Assembly: GCF_932294415.1 (NCBI RefSeq)
Contig: NC_065541.1
Span: 54,228,290-54,292,289, forward strand
Direction: 5' to 3'
Length of the DNA stretch: 64,000 bases
Source of the DNA: Quercus robur
Lineage: Eukaryota > Streptophyta > Magnoliopsida > Fagales > Fagaceae
Made by a program: the position numbers and the translations under genes. The notes under the pieces are model-generated. The model had not been told where the DNA came from, ran no database searches, and worked only from the letters and a program-made list of their open reading frames with translations. This document shows positions 32,978 to 46,945 of this stretch, piece by piece. The first letter of the stretch is position 1, and each line of letters starts with the position of its first letter.

Positions 32978-35900
32978 AAAAAGAAAAAGAAAAAGAAAAA
33001 AAAAGAAAGAAGATAAAGGGACTCAATAAACCAAATGTGTAATGTAGGGGCATGGGTGCTTTTTATATAGCTAATAGATTTTATTCTTTATTTTCTGTTC
33101 TAGCCTCATCACACTCCTGGCTATATTAATAGTTGGCAAATGTGTAACACTACTGCATAAATGTAAAACCCTCAAATTTGGATGAATGACAAATTTTGAC
33201 ATATGCCCACAAAAGAAAAACCCTTTGAGTACGCATGGAGCACATGTGAAGAAACTAGTTTTATTTTAATTTAAATTTTCAATCCTTTAAATTTTTAGTG
33301 TCCTAAACATTGGTTAGTTTGGACACCCTTTAGGTTTAGTCAATTCATGGGTACATCACAACATATAATTTATAAAATTTGATGGGATTTTATACATCAA
33401 TGCCCTTTATTAACTACTTAAATAACAAAAACAAATTCAAATGCTATATTGAAGCAAAATTTACAATTTAGCTTACTTCAGAATTTTGTATTTGTTGAAA
33501 ATCGAGCCTCATTATTGCATTATGCGACTCATTGGAGAAAATTCAGTTATGTTCACTCGGTTGTTTGAAGTTGCTTTTTAATGGTTAACATTCATCCCTT
33601 ATATATTGGTTTCATGCTATAACATTCATCCCTAATAGATTGGTTTCATCCATAGCATGGGTCATTAAAACTGACTGAAATTTGGTAGGGTTTTATAATT
33701 GTATTTAAAAGAAACTGCCTTTGTGTCTTGAACTTGAGAAATTAAGTTGTCTCACTTCATATTGAAGGATAATAAGACCGAATGAAAAGGAAAATACTTA
33801 AAATTGTGATAACTTCGGTAGAAGTTAAAGAATAAAAGATATCACAAATCATGTTCTTTTCTGCAAGTTCAGCATTCACACCAGTCTGTGTATAATAGAA
33901 AAAAAATATAAAATTTACACAATTTTTTCTAAAAATGATCCACATCAATATGTGTATAACTATATAAATTTTCAAGTTTGCTACAGTAATCGTGTAAATT
34001 TACATGATTCATTTGCATTTAATTGTTTATTATTTCTTTACGTATGTTGAGAATGAAAAAAAAAAGAGAGCGGATGATGGTTGTTTTGTGTGAAGAAAGA
34101 GAAAAAATTAAAAAAAAACCAAGAAAAATTGATATTTTAATGAAATGTAGTGTAAAATAGATAATCTGATGTGGAGTGTTTTGAAAAGTGAGTATTGCAC
34201 ATACTTTGCCACAACTAATACACATGTCATGTGGCGACTGAATTAATTTTCACAAGAACCAATAGTGGTCTCATGTGTAAGTGATGAAATCTAATTATAC
34301 ATTGACAAATGTGTAAGTTATATCAAAGTGTGTAGCAAAATGTGTTTCTATAGAAGAACTCATGATTTGGTGCCTTAATTTGTTCGCCGATGTGGCTCGT
34401 GACTCCTATGCTTAGGTAGTTTCTATTTTGATTTTTTTTTAAATTTTTTAATTTTTACAAATATTTGTATGACTTAATGAGATTGTAATCCTCTGTTTCA
34501 GGTTTTATAGTTTTAATTAAACATTTTTGAAATGATATTATCTTATTAAATAGTGTAATTATGGACTTTTACACTACATCATTATTGAATTTATCCTCTT
34601 TGTTCACATCCTATAATCTTCTTACCCAAGCCCACCATTCTCATTAGGTTTATAGATATCCACTTGAGTTTTTTAAGTACAAATCACATGAGTTACCATC
34701 AAGACCCCACCCCCCCCCCCCCTCCCCCCCAAAAAAAACCCTAGAATCCCCACACAAACAACATATTGTTGACCAAGAGGCTTATAGCTAAACCTGGTTG
34801 GCATTTTCTATTATTTCTAATGAAGATATCTAGGGTTTAAATCTCCTACTTCCATTGTAATTATCAATTTATTATAATAATATTAAAAAAAAAAACTTAT
34901 TGCTTCTTTTCCTCCTATGGTTACCTTTATTAACATCTTTTCCTAGAATAACCTTAGCTTTGGAGCTAACAGTAACACTTGCTTCTTTAGAAGTCTCCTA
35001 TGTTGAGTCAAGAGTCTTGCGATTATCCCAAAAAAGAAAAAATCCCCATGATAGTGTAACAATCATATGCTTATTCCTAAATTGGTCTCTTTTGCAAGAG
35101 TTTTCTTTTGTGTATTTGCTTTTCTCACTCTCTCGCAAACTTTCTTTCTTCTTCACTATACAAATAATATACCATACTAATTACATACTTGTTTTCTTTA
35201 GCCCTCTGCTAATACTTTTATTTTATCTAACAAAGTTTTTCCTCTAAACTGGATTGGAGGAATCTCCTCTAATCTATTACATGATCATTCATAAACACAT
35301 TAACGCGTATTATTGAAACAAATCATATGAATCATTAGATAGGTCATGTGACTAAAAGTACACATGGATCATTTCATCAATTGTCAGGTAGTAACTTGTT
35401 CCAAAAAAAAAAAAAAAAAATTGCTACATATATAATGGGTTTGACAAAATTTGGTTCCAATTGGTTAGAACTTGAAATTTTTTTCCTTATTTATATCAGA
35501 GGGCAACTACACCATTTTTCTAATTGGAAACTGTTTACCTCCAAATTGGTTTGAAGGAAAATTCCTTAAACACACTATGTGGTGATTAATAAAATCATCC
35601 ATGTATACTTTTAGTTACATAACATATTTGATAAGTCATTTAACGTATTTAAGTGATACACTTGAATGGTTTTATGAATAGGTTTTGAACGAGATTCCTC
35701 CAATCCGAAATTGAAAGTTTATAGTGTCTCACATATCTATAGACTTACCTTTTGTCTTGTTTAGCTAGTAGCTAACAGATCTGATGAACTTTCAACTATC
35801 GCATTATTATCGATACAGGGGATTTAAGGAAGCCAGTACACAGCATACATATAGGAAACAAGATCCTGGCATTGATGTTATACTAGGAAGCCAAGTTAGC

Positions 35901-36305
35901 CAACAATCATTGAGATAGCACGGCGTTTGGTTAGAAGTTAGAACTTGAGGTATATAAGGTCAACATATTCTTATGAGTCTAATTTAAAATTTCCCACATG
36001 GCTTTGTTTCTGTCTGTCCATATTGCCCAGAAATGATTGAGGGTTAAAAGATCACATGATTCACATACAAGAAAATTGACTTTAATAGAATAAACATAGT
36101 CGCATTTCCACCCTTGTTTTTGAACAATTATTATATTATCTTTAAATTTCTTGTCACACAGCGTCAAGAAGATTAAAACTACCAATGAAGTACGATACCA
36201 TGCATACAGTGATCTTTGTCCTGCTTATTGCTTACAGAAAATCCTAACACATATTAAACGATTCTACACACAGGAAAATATAATTGGCTACGAAAATAAT
36301 AGAAG
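32978..36305. other. Intergenic, 3' flank of CYP76 copy A
   Basis: AT-rich sequence shared with copy 2 (43440-46945). It contains a C-rich run at 34707-34730 and a LINE-like fragment at 35979-36185 (minus) reading FWAIWTDRNK. An open frame at 34900-35247 has no ATG start and is not called. No gene otherwise. Confidence 0.5.
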
Positions 36306-38456
36306 TTATAATCTGATGGGAATAGCCCGGAGAGGCTCAGACCTGTGTAAGGTCATTCCAAAGGTCTCACTCATGTCTATATCTTCTGGCTTCATCTCAT
36401 CCGCAAGTCTCCAATGAAAGCAATGAACAAGAGATGCCAACATCAAGTGTACCATCTTGTTAGCTAATGGTAATCCAGGACAAATCCTTCTTCCAGCTCC
36501 AAATGGAATCAACTCAAAGTCTTGACCTTTAAAGTCAGTGGTGCGCTCTAAGAACCTTTCAGGCAAAAATATATCAGGGTCTGTCCATATGCTTGGATCT
36601 CGCCCCATTGCCCACACATTTACTATAATTTGCGCATTTTTGGGCACAGTGAAGCCACACATTTCTACAACGGTTTCTGCCTTGTGGGGAACTAGGAAAG
36701 GTGCTGGTGGGTGCAAACGAAAGGTTTCTTTCACTATTGCTTTTAAAAAAGGGAACTTAGAGATGTCCAATTCTTGAACAAGCCCATCCTTACCTAGGAC
36801 TTTTTCTAGCTCATCTCGGGCCTTTGCCATTTTTTCAGGGTTGCGAAGTAACTCTGTCATTGCCCATTCAATTGTGCTTGATGTTGTGTCAACCCCTGCA
36901 ACAAATAAATCCTGGCACAAAATAGTGTGAGAGCTAGTTAAGAACACTTGATTAAGTTTCCTTTAAACTAATAAAGACAGAAAATAATACTCTTATCATT
37001 TGCTATTGATAAGGTTAATTCTAACAGAGTTAGGAGTACGCGACTACAATAAAACTAGTGAATAAACTGTTGGTTTTCCGTCATTCCTTGGAAAATATTC
37101 TCCCCCCTCCTTGGAATAGGATTTCAGAAAGAGCAATTAAGAATTATGATTGAATGATTAAATTTTTTTAGTTTCGTTTATGATTTTTAGGTAAGTTATA
37201 ATTTATTTATAGCATCAAGGCAGATAGGATTAAGTATGAAATCTCTTAAAATTTAAAGTCATACCATTGCCTGAAGGAAAAATGTTATACAAGTCTTGCG
37301 TAATGAACTTGCTGTTGATACCAGAACATATTTACTTCTTTGGATGACCAAAGCATGGTTGAAAAGAAATAATATTCATGTTGGCTTATACCGTCTCAAA
37401 AAAAAAAAAAATAAATAAATAAATAAAATCATGATGGCTTATAACTGCTGAAAAAGTATATCTTGGTACATAGTCTCAAGAAATGAGTTTAAAAGGCTTA
37501 TATATTATGGAATCCAATACCAAAAGCAAAGCTATAAGGAAGTTAGTCAATACCAGAAGCAAATGTTTGAAGTCGTCGCGGCTTAATTCTGAATTATCAT
37601 CTTCAGCAAGATTGAGGAAGGAATCTAGTAAATCGTTTCTTGCCTTAGAACCCTCTGAAGCTCTTAATTGTACTCGTTCATTGATGATTCTGTCAAAAAT
37701 CTCGATCAATTTGGCATAACAAATCTTCATCCTTCGCCGTGCACCTTGTGGGTCAACTAAACGAAGTACTGGGAAATAGTCTGCAATATTAGGCTTTCCA
37801 GCTATTTCCATGATAGCACATACAAGCTCCTGGAAATCTTGAGCCGATAAATTTGAACTATAATGTGCCAAGTCAATGGAAAAAAGAGTGTTTGATATGA
37901 CATTAAGTACTGTAATGAAGGCTGCTCGACCAATATCAACCACTTTCCCACCATTGCTGCAAGATTGATTAACATGGTCAAGTAATTCTTGCACCTTTTT
38001 TTGTCGAAGGGCTTGTGTGGCATCGAGTTGTTGTGGAGCAAATATTTGCGTGGCACAAACTTTCCTGAGGTTCCTCCAAAGAGCCAATGCAGGCAACCAC
38101 GCTATTGAAACTTCGTTATGGTTAAATACTCGGCTAATGTCCAAGACAATTCGGCCAGAGAAGGCTTGGTCTTTTTTTTGGAGTGCTTCTTTGGCTATGT
38201 TTGGAGAGGAAATGACTATGGCTGTTATGCTCCCAAGCTTGAGAGTCATAAGGGGTCCATAGGTTTTGGAGAGCTTTGCAATAGCTTGATGGGGTTTGTT
38301 GCCCAGCTCCAAGATGTTTCCGATGATTGGAAAAGGGTGGGGGCCTGGGGGAAGTATGGAGGAGCCAGACTTCCGGCCTCCTAAAGCGGAGGTGAGCACA
38401 GCAATGCATGCCCACACGAAGGGAATTAGTATTATACAAAATGCTAGGTAGTCCAT
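36306..38456 (-). CDS. Cytochrome P450, CYP76-type (copy A)
   Basis: Two exons, 38456-37554 and 36911-36306, with a phase-0 GT-AG intron of 642 bp at the usual place just before the I-helix. Total 1,509 bp, 502 residues, full family length. It has an N-terminal membrane anchor (about 5-25), Pro-rich hinge [13 protein letters not shown]-helix WRNLR, I-helix AGVDTT (306-311), ExxR (363-366), PERF and the heme loop [10 protein letters not shown] with Cys445. All catalytic motifs are intact. CYP76 enzymes are ER monooxygenases acting on monoterpenols, alkaloid and phenylpropanoid-type substrates using electrons from P450 reductase; the substrate here is unknown (often named geraniol 8-hydroxylase-like). 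It shares about 91% of residues with copy B overall, but only about 87% in exon 1. No break seen. Confidence 0.92.
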
Positions 38457-38460
38457 TAAC

Positions 38461-39437
38461 TCGAATTTGCTTTGTTTTTCTTGTCCTTCTACCTCGTGAG
38501 ATACTTATATTGTGGAGAAAACTAACAAGCGGAGATGGAAGAGTCCAACATGAAGAAATTAAGTTGACTTTCTTGACTTTCTTATTCAACGTGGCGGAGT
38601 ATTTCTTATTCAATAGTGACAGCTCCAAGAATATTTTTCAGGTGGCTATTAAGAAACTTAAATTATACAAAATTTAATAAAAACAGAACTTCATATATTG
38701 GCTAAAAAAAAAAAAAAAACATACACACACAAAGATATAAAGTCTTACAATTTCCTTTTTGAATTTTATTAATTTGAAATTTTTGCATAATAGTCTCATT
38801 TTTATGTTAATCAGAAGTTGTTTACTATTTAATCTATAAACTTATTTTTTATGTATAATTTTAGATAACAAAATTTCGAAATTTAAAGAATTGAGTAATG
38901 ACATAGCTATTGATATTTCATCTTTTTGAAATTTTGCAAATATGGAGGATTTAAGAAAAAAATGAATCCAATAATGGATTTGGCAAAATTCACATCCAAT
39001 AAAAAAATATTGAGTTGAGTTGTAGTCTTAATCTACAACCAAGTTTGTTGCTAAATTTTGTCTGAAGTGTAACTATGTTGAGCCTAAAAAAATTTAAGGT
39101 GGTCCCAAATATTTTTTTAAGGATAAAAAATCATAATTTTTTTAAAATTTACATATAATAATAAAATTTTTTTCCAAATTAGGGTGGTCTTGTGACCATC
39201 CTGGACTATACATGGAGCCGCCAGTGCGCGTATAGCATTATCATAAACCATATACTTTCAATAAACGAAAACAAAAGGATTTGTATCCAACTAGCTTGGA
39301 GTTTGGCACAGAGTTTGGTTAAAGGTATAGGTACCCACATTTACAATTGGACTGTAATTTTCTTTAAAAAATTGTATGTGTATTTGTTTTGAATGGTAGT
39401 AGGTAATCTTTCACATTCAAATTGTGAAGAAAATTAT

Positions 39438-39469
<32 letters not shown>

Positions 39470-40666
39470 GTGAAGAGAACTAACAAGCGGAGATGGAAGC
39501 TAGAGTTCAACATGAAGAAAATTGATATTCTTGACTTTCTTATTCAATGCATATAGCATTATCATAAACCATATACTTTCAACAAACGAAAACGAAAGGA
39601 TTTGTATACAACCAGCATGGAGTTTGGCACGAAGTTTGGTTAAAGGTATATTAATTAAGGTCTGTGTCATTGCTCATTGATCATTGCCCACACTTAAAAT
39701 TGGACCGTAATTAATTTTCTTTAAAAAATTTGCATCTGTATTTGTTTTGCAAGGTAGTAGGTAATCTTTCACATTCAAATTATGAAGAAAATTCTTTTAA
39801 ATATATATATATATATATATATATTGGGAAGAAAACTAACAAGCAGAGATTAAAGAGTTTACCATGAAGCAGGGATGGACTCATGATTTCAAGTTAGGGA
39901 GGGGGGCTGGAAAAAAAAAAAAAAAATCCCTTTGCTTTGTTTTTCTTGTCCTTGTACCTTGTGAGATACTTATATTATGAAGAAAACTAACAAGCGGAGA
40001 TGGAAGAGTCCAACATGAAGAAATTAAGTTGCCTCTCTTGACTTTCTTATTCAACATGGCGGCTTTAAGAGTATTTCTTATTCAACAGTGATGGCTCCAA
40101 GAATATTCACATTCAAATTATGAAGAAAATTCTTTTAAATATATATATTGGGAAGAAAACTAACAAGCAGAGATTAAAGAGTTTACCATGAAGCAGGGAT
40201 GGACTCATGATTTCAAGTTAGGGAGGGGGGCTGGAAAAAAAAAAAATCCCTTTGCTTTGTTTTTCTTGTCCTTGTACCTTGTGAGATACTTATATTATGA
40301 AGAAAACTAACAAGCGGAGATGGAAGAGTCCAACATGAAGAAATTAAGTTGCCTTTCTTGACTTTCTTATTCAACATGGCGGCTTTAAGAGTATTTCTTA
40401 TTCAACAGTGATGGCTCCAAGAATATTTTTCAGGGTGACTATTAAGAAACTTAAATTATACAAAATTTAATAAAAACAGAACTTCATATATTGGCTATAA
40501 AAAAAAAATTAAAAAAAAAAAAAACACACACACACACACACAAAGATATAAAGTCTTACAATTTCTATTTTGAATTTTATTAATTTGAAATTTTTGCATA
40601 ATAGTCTCATTTTCATGTTAATCAGAAGTTGTTTACTATTTAATCTATAAACTTATTTTTTCATGT
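38461..40666. repeat. Mosaic of repeated CYP76 upstream pieces
   Basis: The region upstream of copy A has been re-duplicated. A TTTGCTTTGTTTTTCTTGTC / GATACTTATATT / AACAAGCGGAGATGGAAGAG block occurs at about 38465, 39933 and 40252. A TTTGGCAC / GGTTAAAGGTAT block occurs at about 39304 and 39625. 39820-40140 and 40142-40440 are near-identical. The stretch 40252-40660 repeats 38465-38855 and then joins copy 2. Confidence 0.75.
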
Positions 40667-41628
40667 TAATATGTAGCAGCCATTCTAATTTTCTGTTAAT
40701 AAATTCATGTTTTTGGTAATCAACTAATCATGCACTCTTTCATCCTGTCAATTTGTTTGCTCTTCGTGGTGAGTTATATGGTAAATTTTTTTTAAACTTT
40801 GTTTAGTACTTTAGTATAGAATTAACCCATATTTTGCTAAATTAAAATGCAAATATGATGACATAATGCAATTAAAGGAAAAAAGGCTAGCTGATGGACC
40901 CCTTTTTTTTAATAGGTGGATCCCTTTCATGTGTATGTGGGCTGAACATGTGTGTGTGGGTTTATATCTTTAATCCAAAGTGGACCCTATAGACCAAGTG
41001 TATGTTTCGGATTTGGGCTAGGCTATAAGAGCTGATGGGCCCAATGAATGATAATATATGCTACAATTTTTTTGAAGATCTTCATTAAATTAAATATTTG
41101 CAATCATCTACAATGAAGATTTTGTTATTCATATTTCATTCCTTATTATCTTATTTTATGAGTCTAACTACGATGTTTAGCTTACTTAATTTTAATGAAT
41201 ACCCTTTTAAGTAGGAAAGTAAATTTAAAAAAGAACAAATTAACAAAAGACATGTGCCATCAAAGTTTTTATTAGATAAAATTATAAGTATAGAAAATTT
41301 AAACTCAATAAATTAGTGTTCTCTAGGTAACAAATAGAACACCATATATTATCATTTTAACTTTCCAAACATGACTACTAGTCTACCACATAAAATTCAA
41401 AATGCACAGAAGTTTTTTGGGACATTAAAATTTAGTAAGAGTATATTAGACATTGCACAATGGAATATTTTAGGAATTATAAGATTTTGTTAGGGTTTAA
41501 CTAAGAGAGAAACAATAGGGGTATATACTCATTTACAAAATATAAATGATGAAATTATTCAACTTTAGTTTAAGAGGGGAATGCAACTAACCCAAACATA
41601 AAGGAGGAAAGTGTTACTCCATCAATTT

Positions 41629-41678
41629 GTGTGTGTGTTATGTGTGTGTAAAACAATATGTGTGTGTGTGTGTGTGTT
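41629..41678. repeat. GT-rich microsatellite
   Basis: Interrupted GT dinucleotide tract, longest run at about 41658-41677. Confidence 0.8.
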
Positions 41679-41799
41679 TATTTTTATTTAAAAAAAAAAA
41701 AAAACTTGAAACAATGTGTAAAAAAAAATCAACCTAAAAAAATTATGCATTAAACAATGAATTTTAGTTCAACAAATTGAATAAACCAAAAAAGAAGTC

Positions 41800-43230
41800 T
41801 AGAAACACAACAAAAAGTCACGATATTTTTACAATATCTTTATTTTTAGCTATGGTGGGTCATAGTCTGATATTTTATTATTTTATTTTAGAGTAATGTA
41901 ATGTCCATAATATTTTCATAATAAATCTAAGATTGTAAATTACTATTGGTTTTAAATTGGGCTAACTACTTTTAACCGTGCATTTAAAAATAAAATAAAA
42001 AAGCCAACTAAAGAAAATTGTGCCTAAAACAATGAGTTTTGGCTTACTAAATTTGACAAAACAAAAAAAGAAGCCTAGGAAAACAACAAAATGTCACAAA
42101 AAAAAGAAGTTTAGGAATATAACAAAATGTCACAACATTTTTGTAATATTTTTTATTTCCAGCTGTGGTAGGTCTCGGTTTCATATTTTATTATTTAATT
42201 TTTACGTCTACAGCATTTTCACAACAAATCTTAGGTAAAAAATTATTATTGGTTTTAAAATTATGCATTAAAAAAAAAAAAAAAGACAATACAAGAAAAT
42301 TGTGCGTGAAACGTACAGTGAATTTTGGCTCACCCAATTACTAAAAAAGAAGTCTAAGAATACAAAAAAATATTAAAACATTTTCACAATACTTTTATTT
42401 TTAGGATCCAAATAAATATATTTTTATTTTATTTATGAGAAATGCTACATCCATAACATTTTTAGAACAAATTATAAATGACAAGTTGTTATTGGTTTTA
42501 AATTAAACCCACTATTGATAGTATTTTTTTATCCTTCAAAAATACCTTGCCACATAAAATTTGTTACAAAATTATTGTGAAAATTTTATGTACATAACAT
42601 TTCTTTTTATTTTATTTTATTTTGATCTATAAGGAACTGAGATTTCGCGATTGTGAAAATATTGTGAGAAGAAGAAGATGTTATAACATTTTCATAATAT
42701 CTTTATTTTTAGTTGTGATTGGTCTTAGTTTCTTATTTTATTATTTTACTTTGACCTTTAAAAAATTGGCACCTCAATAATGATGAAAATATTGTAAAAA
42801 TTTGTTGCGTTAGTGTAATTGTCTATGCACATATAATATTTAAAACACAAGAAAAACTAGCATATTGTGAAAAAAAAATGCCCAATGAACAGTACAAATT
42901 GTCAATAATTGTGAAAATATTGTAAAAATTTGTTAAGTCAGTGCAACTGTACATACACATATAAATATTTAAAAGAAAAAACAAAAGTAGCACAACCAAA
43001 ACTGGCGTACTGTGGTTTGTGGAATAAAAAAAGAAGAAGCTTGATGAACAATGTTGTGAAAGTGTTGCGAAAAATTTTGTGGATGTAGCACTTTTTTTTT
43101 TTCTTAATACCTTTAGTTTTAGTTGTGGATGATTCTAGTATGATATTTTATTTTAACTTATAAGGAATTAACATATCAACAATTGCAAAAATATTGTGAC
43201 AATTTATTGTGTTAATTAACATCTTAATTT
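41800..43230. repeat. Degenerate tandem array in copy 2
   Basis: Counterpart of 30220-31640, with leads near 41838, 42149, 42402, 42700 and 43109 in the same order. About 90% similar to copy 1 by eye. Confidence 0.65.
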
Positions 43231-44442
43231 ATATATAAAATAAATAAAAAAAGAGTGGACAGGACGATATTGCGCCGAAAAAAAAAAAAAAGAGCAAAGA
43301 AAGTAGCGGATAAAAAAAAGGAAAAGAAAGCAGCAACAGTGTAGAGGTTGAAACCAAAGCACTGTAGCTATAGTGCCAATTGAACAAACCAAATTGGCAC
43401 TGTAGCAACTGTTCAAAACTTTAAAAATAAAATAACAAAAAAAAAAAAGGAAGAAAGAAGATAAATGGACTCAATAAACCAAATGTGTAATGTAGGGGCA
43501 TTGGTGCTTTTTAGATAGCTAATAGATTTTGGTCTTTATTTTTTGTTCTAGCCTCATCACACTCCTAGCTATATTAATAGTTGGCAAATGCATAACACTA
43601 TTGCATAAATGTAAAACCCTCAAATTTGGATGAATGACAAACTTTGACATATGCCCACAAAAGAAAAACCCTTTGAGCATGCACGGAGAACGTGTGATGA
43701 GACTAGTTTTATTTTAATTTAAATTTTCAATCCTTTAAATTTTTAGGGCTCGTTTGATAGAGGAGTTTGAGTAATGTTGTTTATAGTTTTTCGAAATACG
43801 TGTGGGTGAAAAATTGTGTAAAAAAATGTGTAATGTTGTTTAAAAACTGAAAATGAGTTGTTTAACATCTCTACCAAACGGGGCCTAAGTGTCCTAAACA
43901 TAGGTTAGTTTGGACACCCTTTAGGTTTAGTCAATTCATGGGTACATCACAACATATAATTTATAAAATTTGATGGGATTTTATACATCAATGCCCTTTA
44001 TTAACTACTTAAATAACAATAACAAATTCAAATGCTATGTTGAAGCAAAATTTACAATTTAGCTTACTTCAGAATTTTGTATTTGTTGAAAATTGAGCCT
44101 CATTATTGCATTATGCGACTCATTGGAGAAAATTTAGTTATGTCCACTCGGTTGTTTGAAGTTGCTTTTTAATGGTTAACATTCATCCCTTATAGATTGG
44201 TTTCATGCTATAACATTCATCCCTAATAGATTGGTTTCATCAATAGCATGGGTCATCAAAACTGACTGAAATTTGGTAGGGTTTGATAATTGTATTTAAA
44301 AGAAACCACCTTTGTGTCTTGAACTTGAGAAATTAAGTTTTCTCACTTCATATTGAAGGATAATAAGACCGAATGAAAAGGAAAATACTTAAAATTGTGA
44401 TAACTTTAGTAGAAGTTGAAGAATAAAAGATATCACAAATCA

Positions 44443-44493
<51 letters not shown>

Positions 44494-46945
44494 CTTCTGC
44501 AAGTTTGGCATTTACATCAGTTCGTGTATAATAGAAAAAAGTATAAAATTTACACAATTTTTTCTAAAAATGATCTACATCAATCTGTGTATAACTATAT
44601 AAATTTACAAGTTTGTTACAGTAATCGTGTAAATTTACATAGAAACTATTCATTTGCATTTAATTGTTTATTATTTCTTTATGTATGTTGAGAATGAAAA
44701 AAAGAGTGGATGGTGGTTGTTTTGTGTGAAGAAAGAGAAACAATTAAAAAAAATCAAGAAAAATTGATATTTTAATGAAATGTAATGTAAAATAGATAAT
44801 CTAATATGGAGTATTTTGAAAAGTGAGTATTGCACATACTTTGCTACAACTAATACACATGTCATGTGGCGATTGAATTAATTTTCACAAGAACCAATAG
44901 TGGTCTCATGTGTAAGTGATGAAATCCAATTATACATTGACAAATGTGTAAGTTATATCGAAATGTGTAGCAAAATGTATTTCTATAGAAGAACTCATGA
45001 TTTGGTGCCTTTGTTTGCCGATCGATGTGGCCCGTGACTCCTATGCTTTGGTAGTTTCTATTTTGATTTTTTTTTTTTTCAAATATTTGTATGACTTAAT
45101 GAGATTGTAATCTTGTGTTTCAGGTTTTATACTTTTAATTAACCATTTTTGAAATGATATTATCTTATTAAATAGTGTAATTATGGACTTCTACATTACA
45201 TCATTATTGAATTTATCCTCTTTGTTCACATCCTATAATCTTCTTACCCAAGCCCACCATTCTCATTAGGTTTATAGATATCCACTTGAGTTTTTATGTA
45301 CAAATCACATGAGTTACCATCAAGACCTCCCCACACCCTCCCCCCCCCCCCCCCCCCAAAAAAAACCCTAGAATCCCCACGCAAACAACATATTGTCGAC
45401 CAAGAGGCTTATAGCTAAACCTAGTTAGCATCTTCTATTATTTCTAATGAAGATATTTAGGGTTTAAATCTCCTACTTCCATTGTAATTATCAATTTATT
45501 ATAATAAATAAATAAATAAATAATTATTGTTTCTTTGCCTCCTATGTTTACTTTCATTAACATCTTTTCCTAGAATAACCTTAGCTTTGGAGCTAACAGT
45601 AACACTTGCTTCTTTAGAAGTATCCTATGTTGAGTCAAGAGTCTTGCGATTATCCCAAAAAAGAAAAAATCCCCATTATAGTGTAACAATCATATGCTTA
45701 TTCCTAAATTGGTCTTTTTTGCGAGAGTTTTCTTTTGTGTATTTGCTCTTCTCACTCTCTTGCAAACTTTCTTTCTTCTTCACTATACAAATAATATACC
45801 ATACTAATTACATACTTGTTTTCTTTAGCCCTCTACTAATACTTTTATTTTATCTAACAAAGTTTTTCCTCTAAATTGGATTGGAGGAATCTCCTCTAAT
45901 CTATTACGTGATCATTCATAAACACATTAACGTGTATTATTGAAACAAATCATATGAATCATTAGATAGATCATGTGACTAAAAGTACACATGGATCGTT
46001 TCATCAATTGTCAGGTTGTAACTTGTTCAAAAAAAAAAAAAAGAAAAAAAAATTGCTACATAATGGGTTTGACAAAATTTGGTTCCAATTGGTTGGAACT
46101 TGAAATTTTTTTCCTTATTTATATCATATGGCAACTACACCATTTTTCTAATTGGAAACTATTTACCTCCAAATTGGTTTGAAGGAAAATTCCTTCAACA
46201 CACTATATGGTGATTAATAAAATCATCCACGTATACTTTTAGTCATATATCGTATTTGATAAGTCATTTAACTTATTTAAGTGATACACTTGAATTGTTT
46301 TATGAATAGGTTTTGAACGAGATTCCTCCAATCCAAAATTGAAAGTTTACAGTGTCTCACATAGCTATGGACTTACCTTTTGTCTTGTTTAGCTAGTAGC
46401 TAACAGATCTGATGAACTTTCAACTATCGCATTATTATCGATACAGGGGATTTAAGGAAGCCAGTACACAGCATACATATAGGAAACAAGATCCTGGCAT
46501 TGATGTTATACTAGGAAGCCAAGTTAGCCAACAATCATTGAGATAGCACGGCGTTTGGTTAGAACTTAAGGTATATAAGGTCAACATATTCTTATGAGTC
46601 TAATTTAAAATTTCACACATGGCTTTGTTTCTGTCTGTCCATATGGCCCAGAAATGATTGAGGGTTAATAGTTCACATGATTTACATTCAAGAAAATTGA
46701 CTTTAATAGAATAAACATAGTCGCATGTCCACCCTTGTTTTTGAACAATTATTATATTATCTTTAAATTTTTTGTCACACAGCGTCAAGAAGTTTAAAAC
46801 TTTTTTTTTTTTTTTTTGGTACCAATGAAGTACGATACCTTGCATACAGTGATCTTTGTCATGCTTATTGCTTACAGAAAATCCTAACATATATTAAACG
46901 ATTCTACACACAGGCAAATATAATTGGCTACGAAAATAATAGAAG
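43231..46945. other. Intergenic, 3' flank of CYP76 copy B
   Basis: AT-rich counterpart of 31640-36305 without the 1.1-kb TIR element but with a 140-bp MITE and an expanded T-tract (44445-44493). A C-run lies at 45340-45357. The LINE-like W-A-I-W-T-D-R-N-K fragment lies at 46600-46800 (minus). No gene. Confidence 0.5.
43746..43885. mobile_element. 140-bp MITE, copy 2 only
   Basis: Starts GGGCTCGTTTGATAGAGG and ends with the near reverse complement CTCTACCAAACGGGGCC. Flanks are TTA/TAA-like. Copy 1 has the uninterrupted site at about 33290-33305, so insertion followed the duplication. The termini resemble Tourist/Harbinger MITEs. Confidence 0.8.

Larger units (their letters stand above)
28623..40666. 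repeat. CYP76 segmental duplication, copy 1
   Basis: From TAATATGTAGCAGCCATT at 28623 the sequence matches copy 2 (from 40667) through intergenic sequence, the P450 gene and about 40-50 bp upstream of its ATG. The part beyond about 38500 is a mosaic of repeated upstream pieces. Copy-specific insertions are described separately. Confidence 0.85.

Noticed and set aside
34900-35247. 115-codon frame present in both duplication copies (also 45527-45874)
   Set aside because: It begins with TTG and not ATG, and nearly all differences between copies change the amino acid, which is not what selection on a protein would leave.
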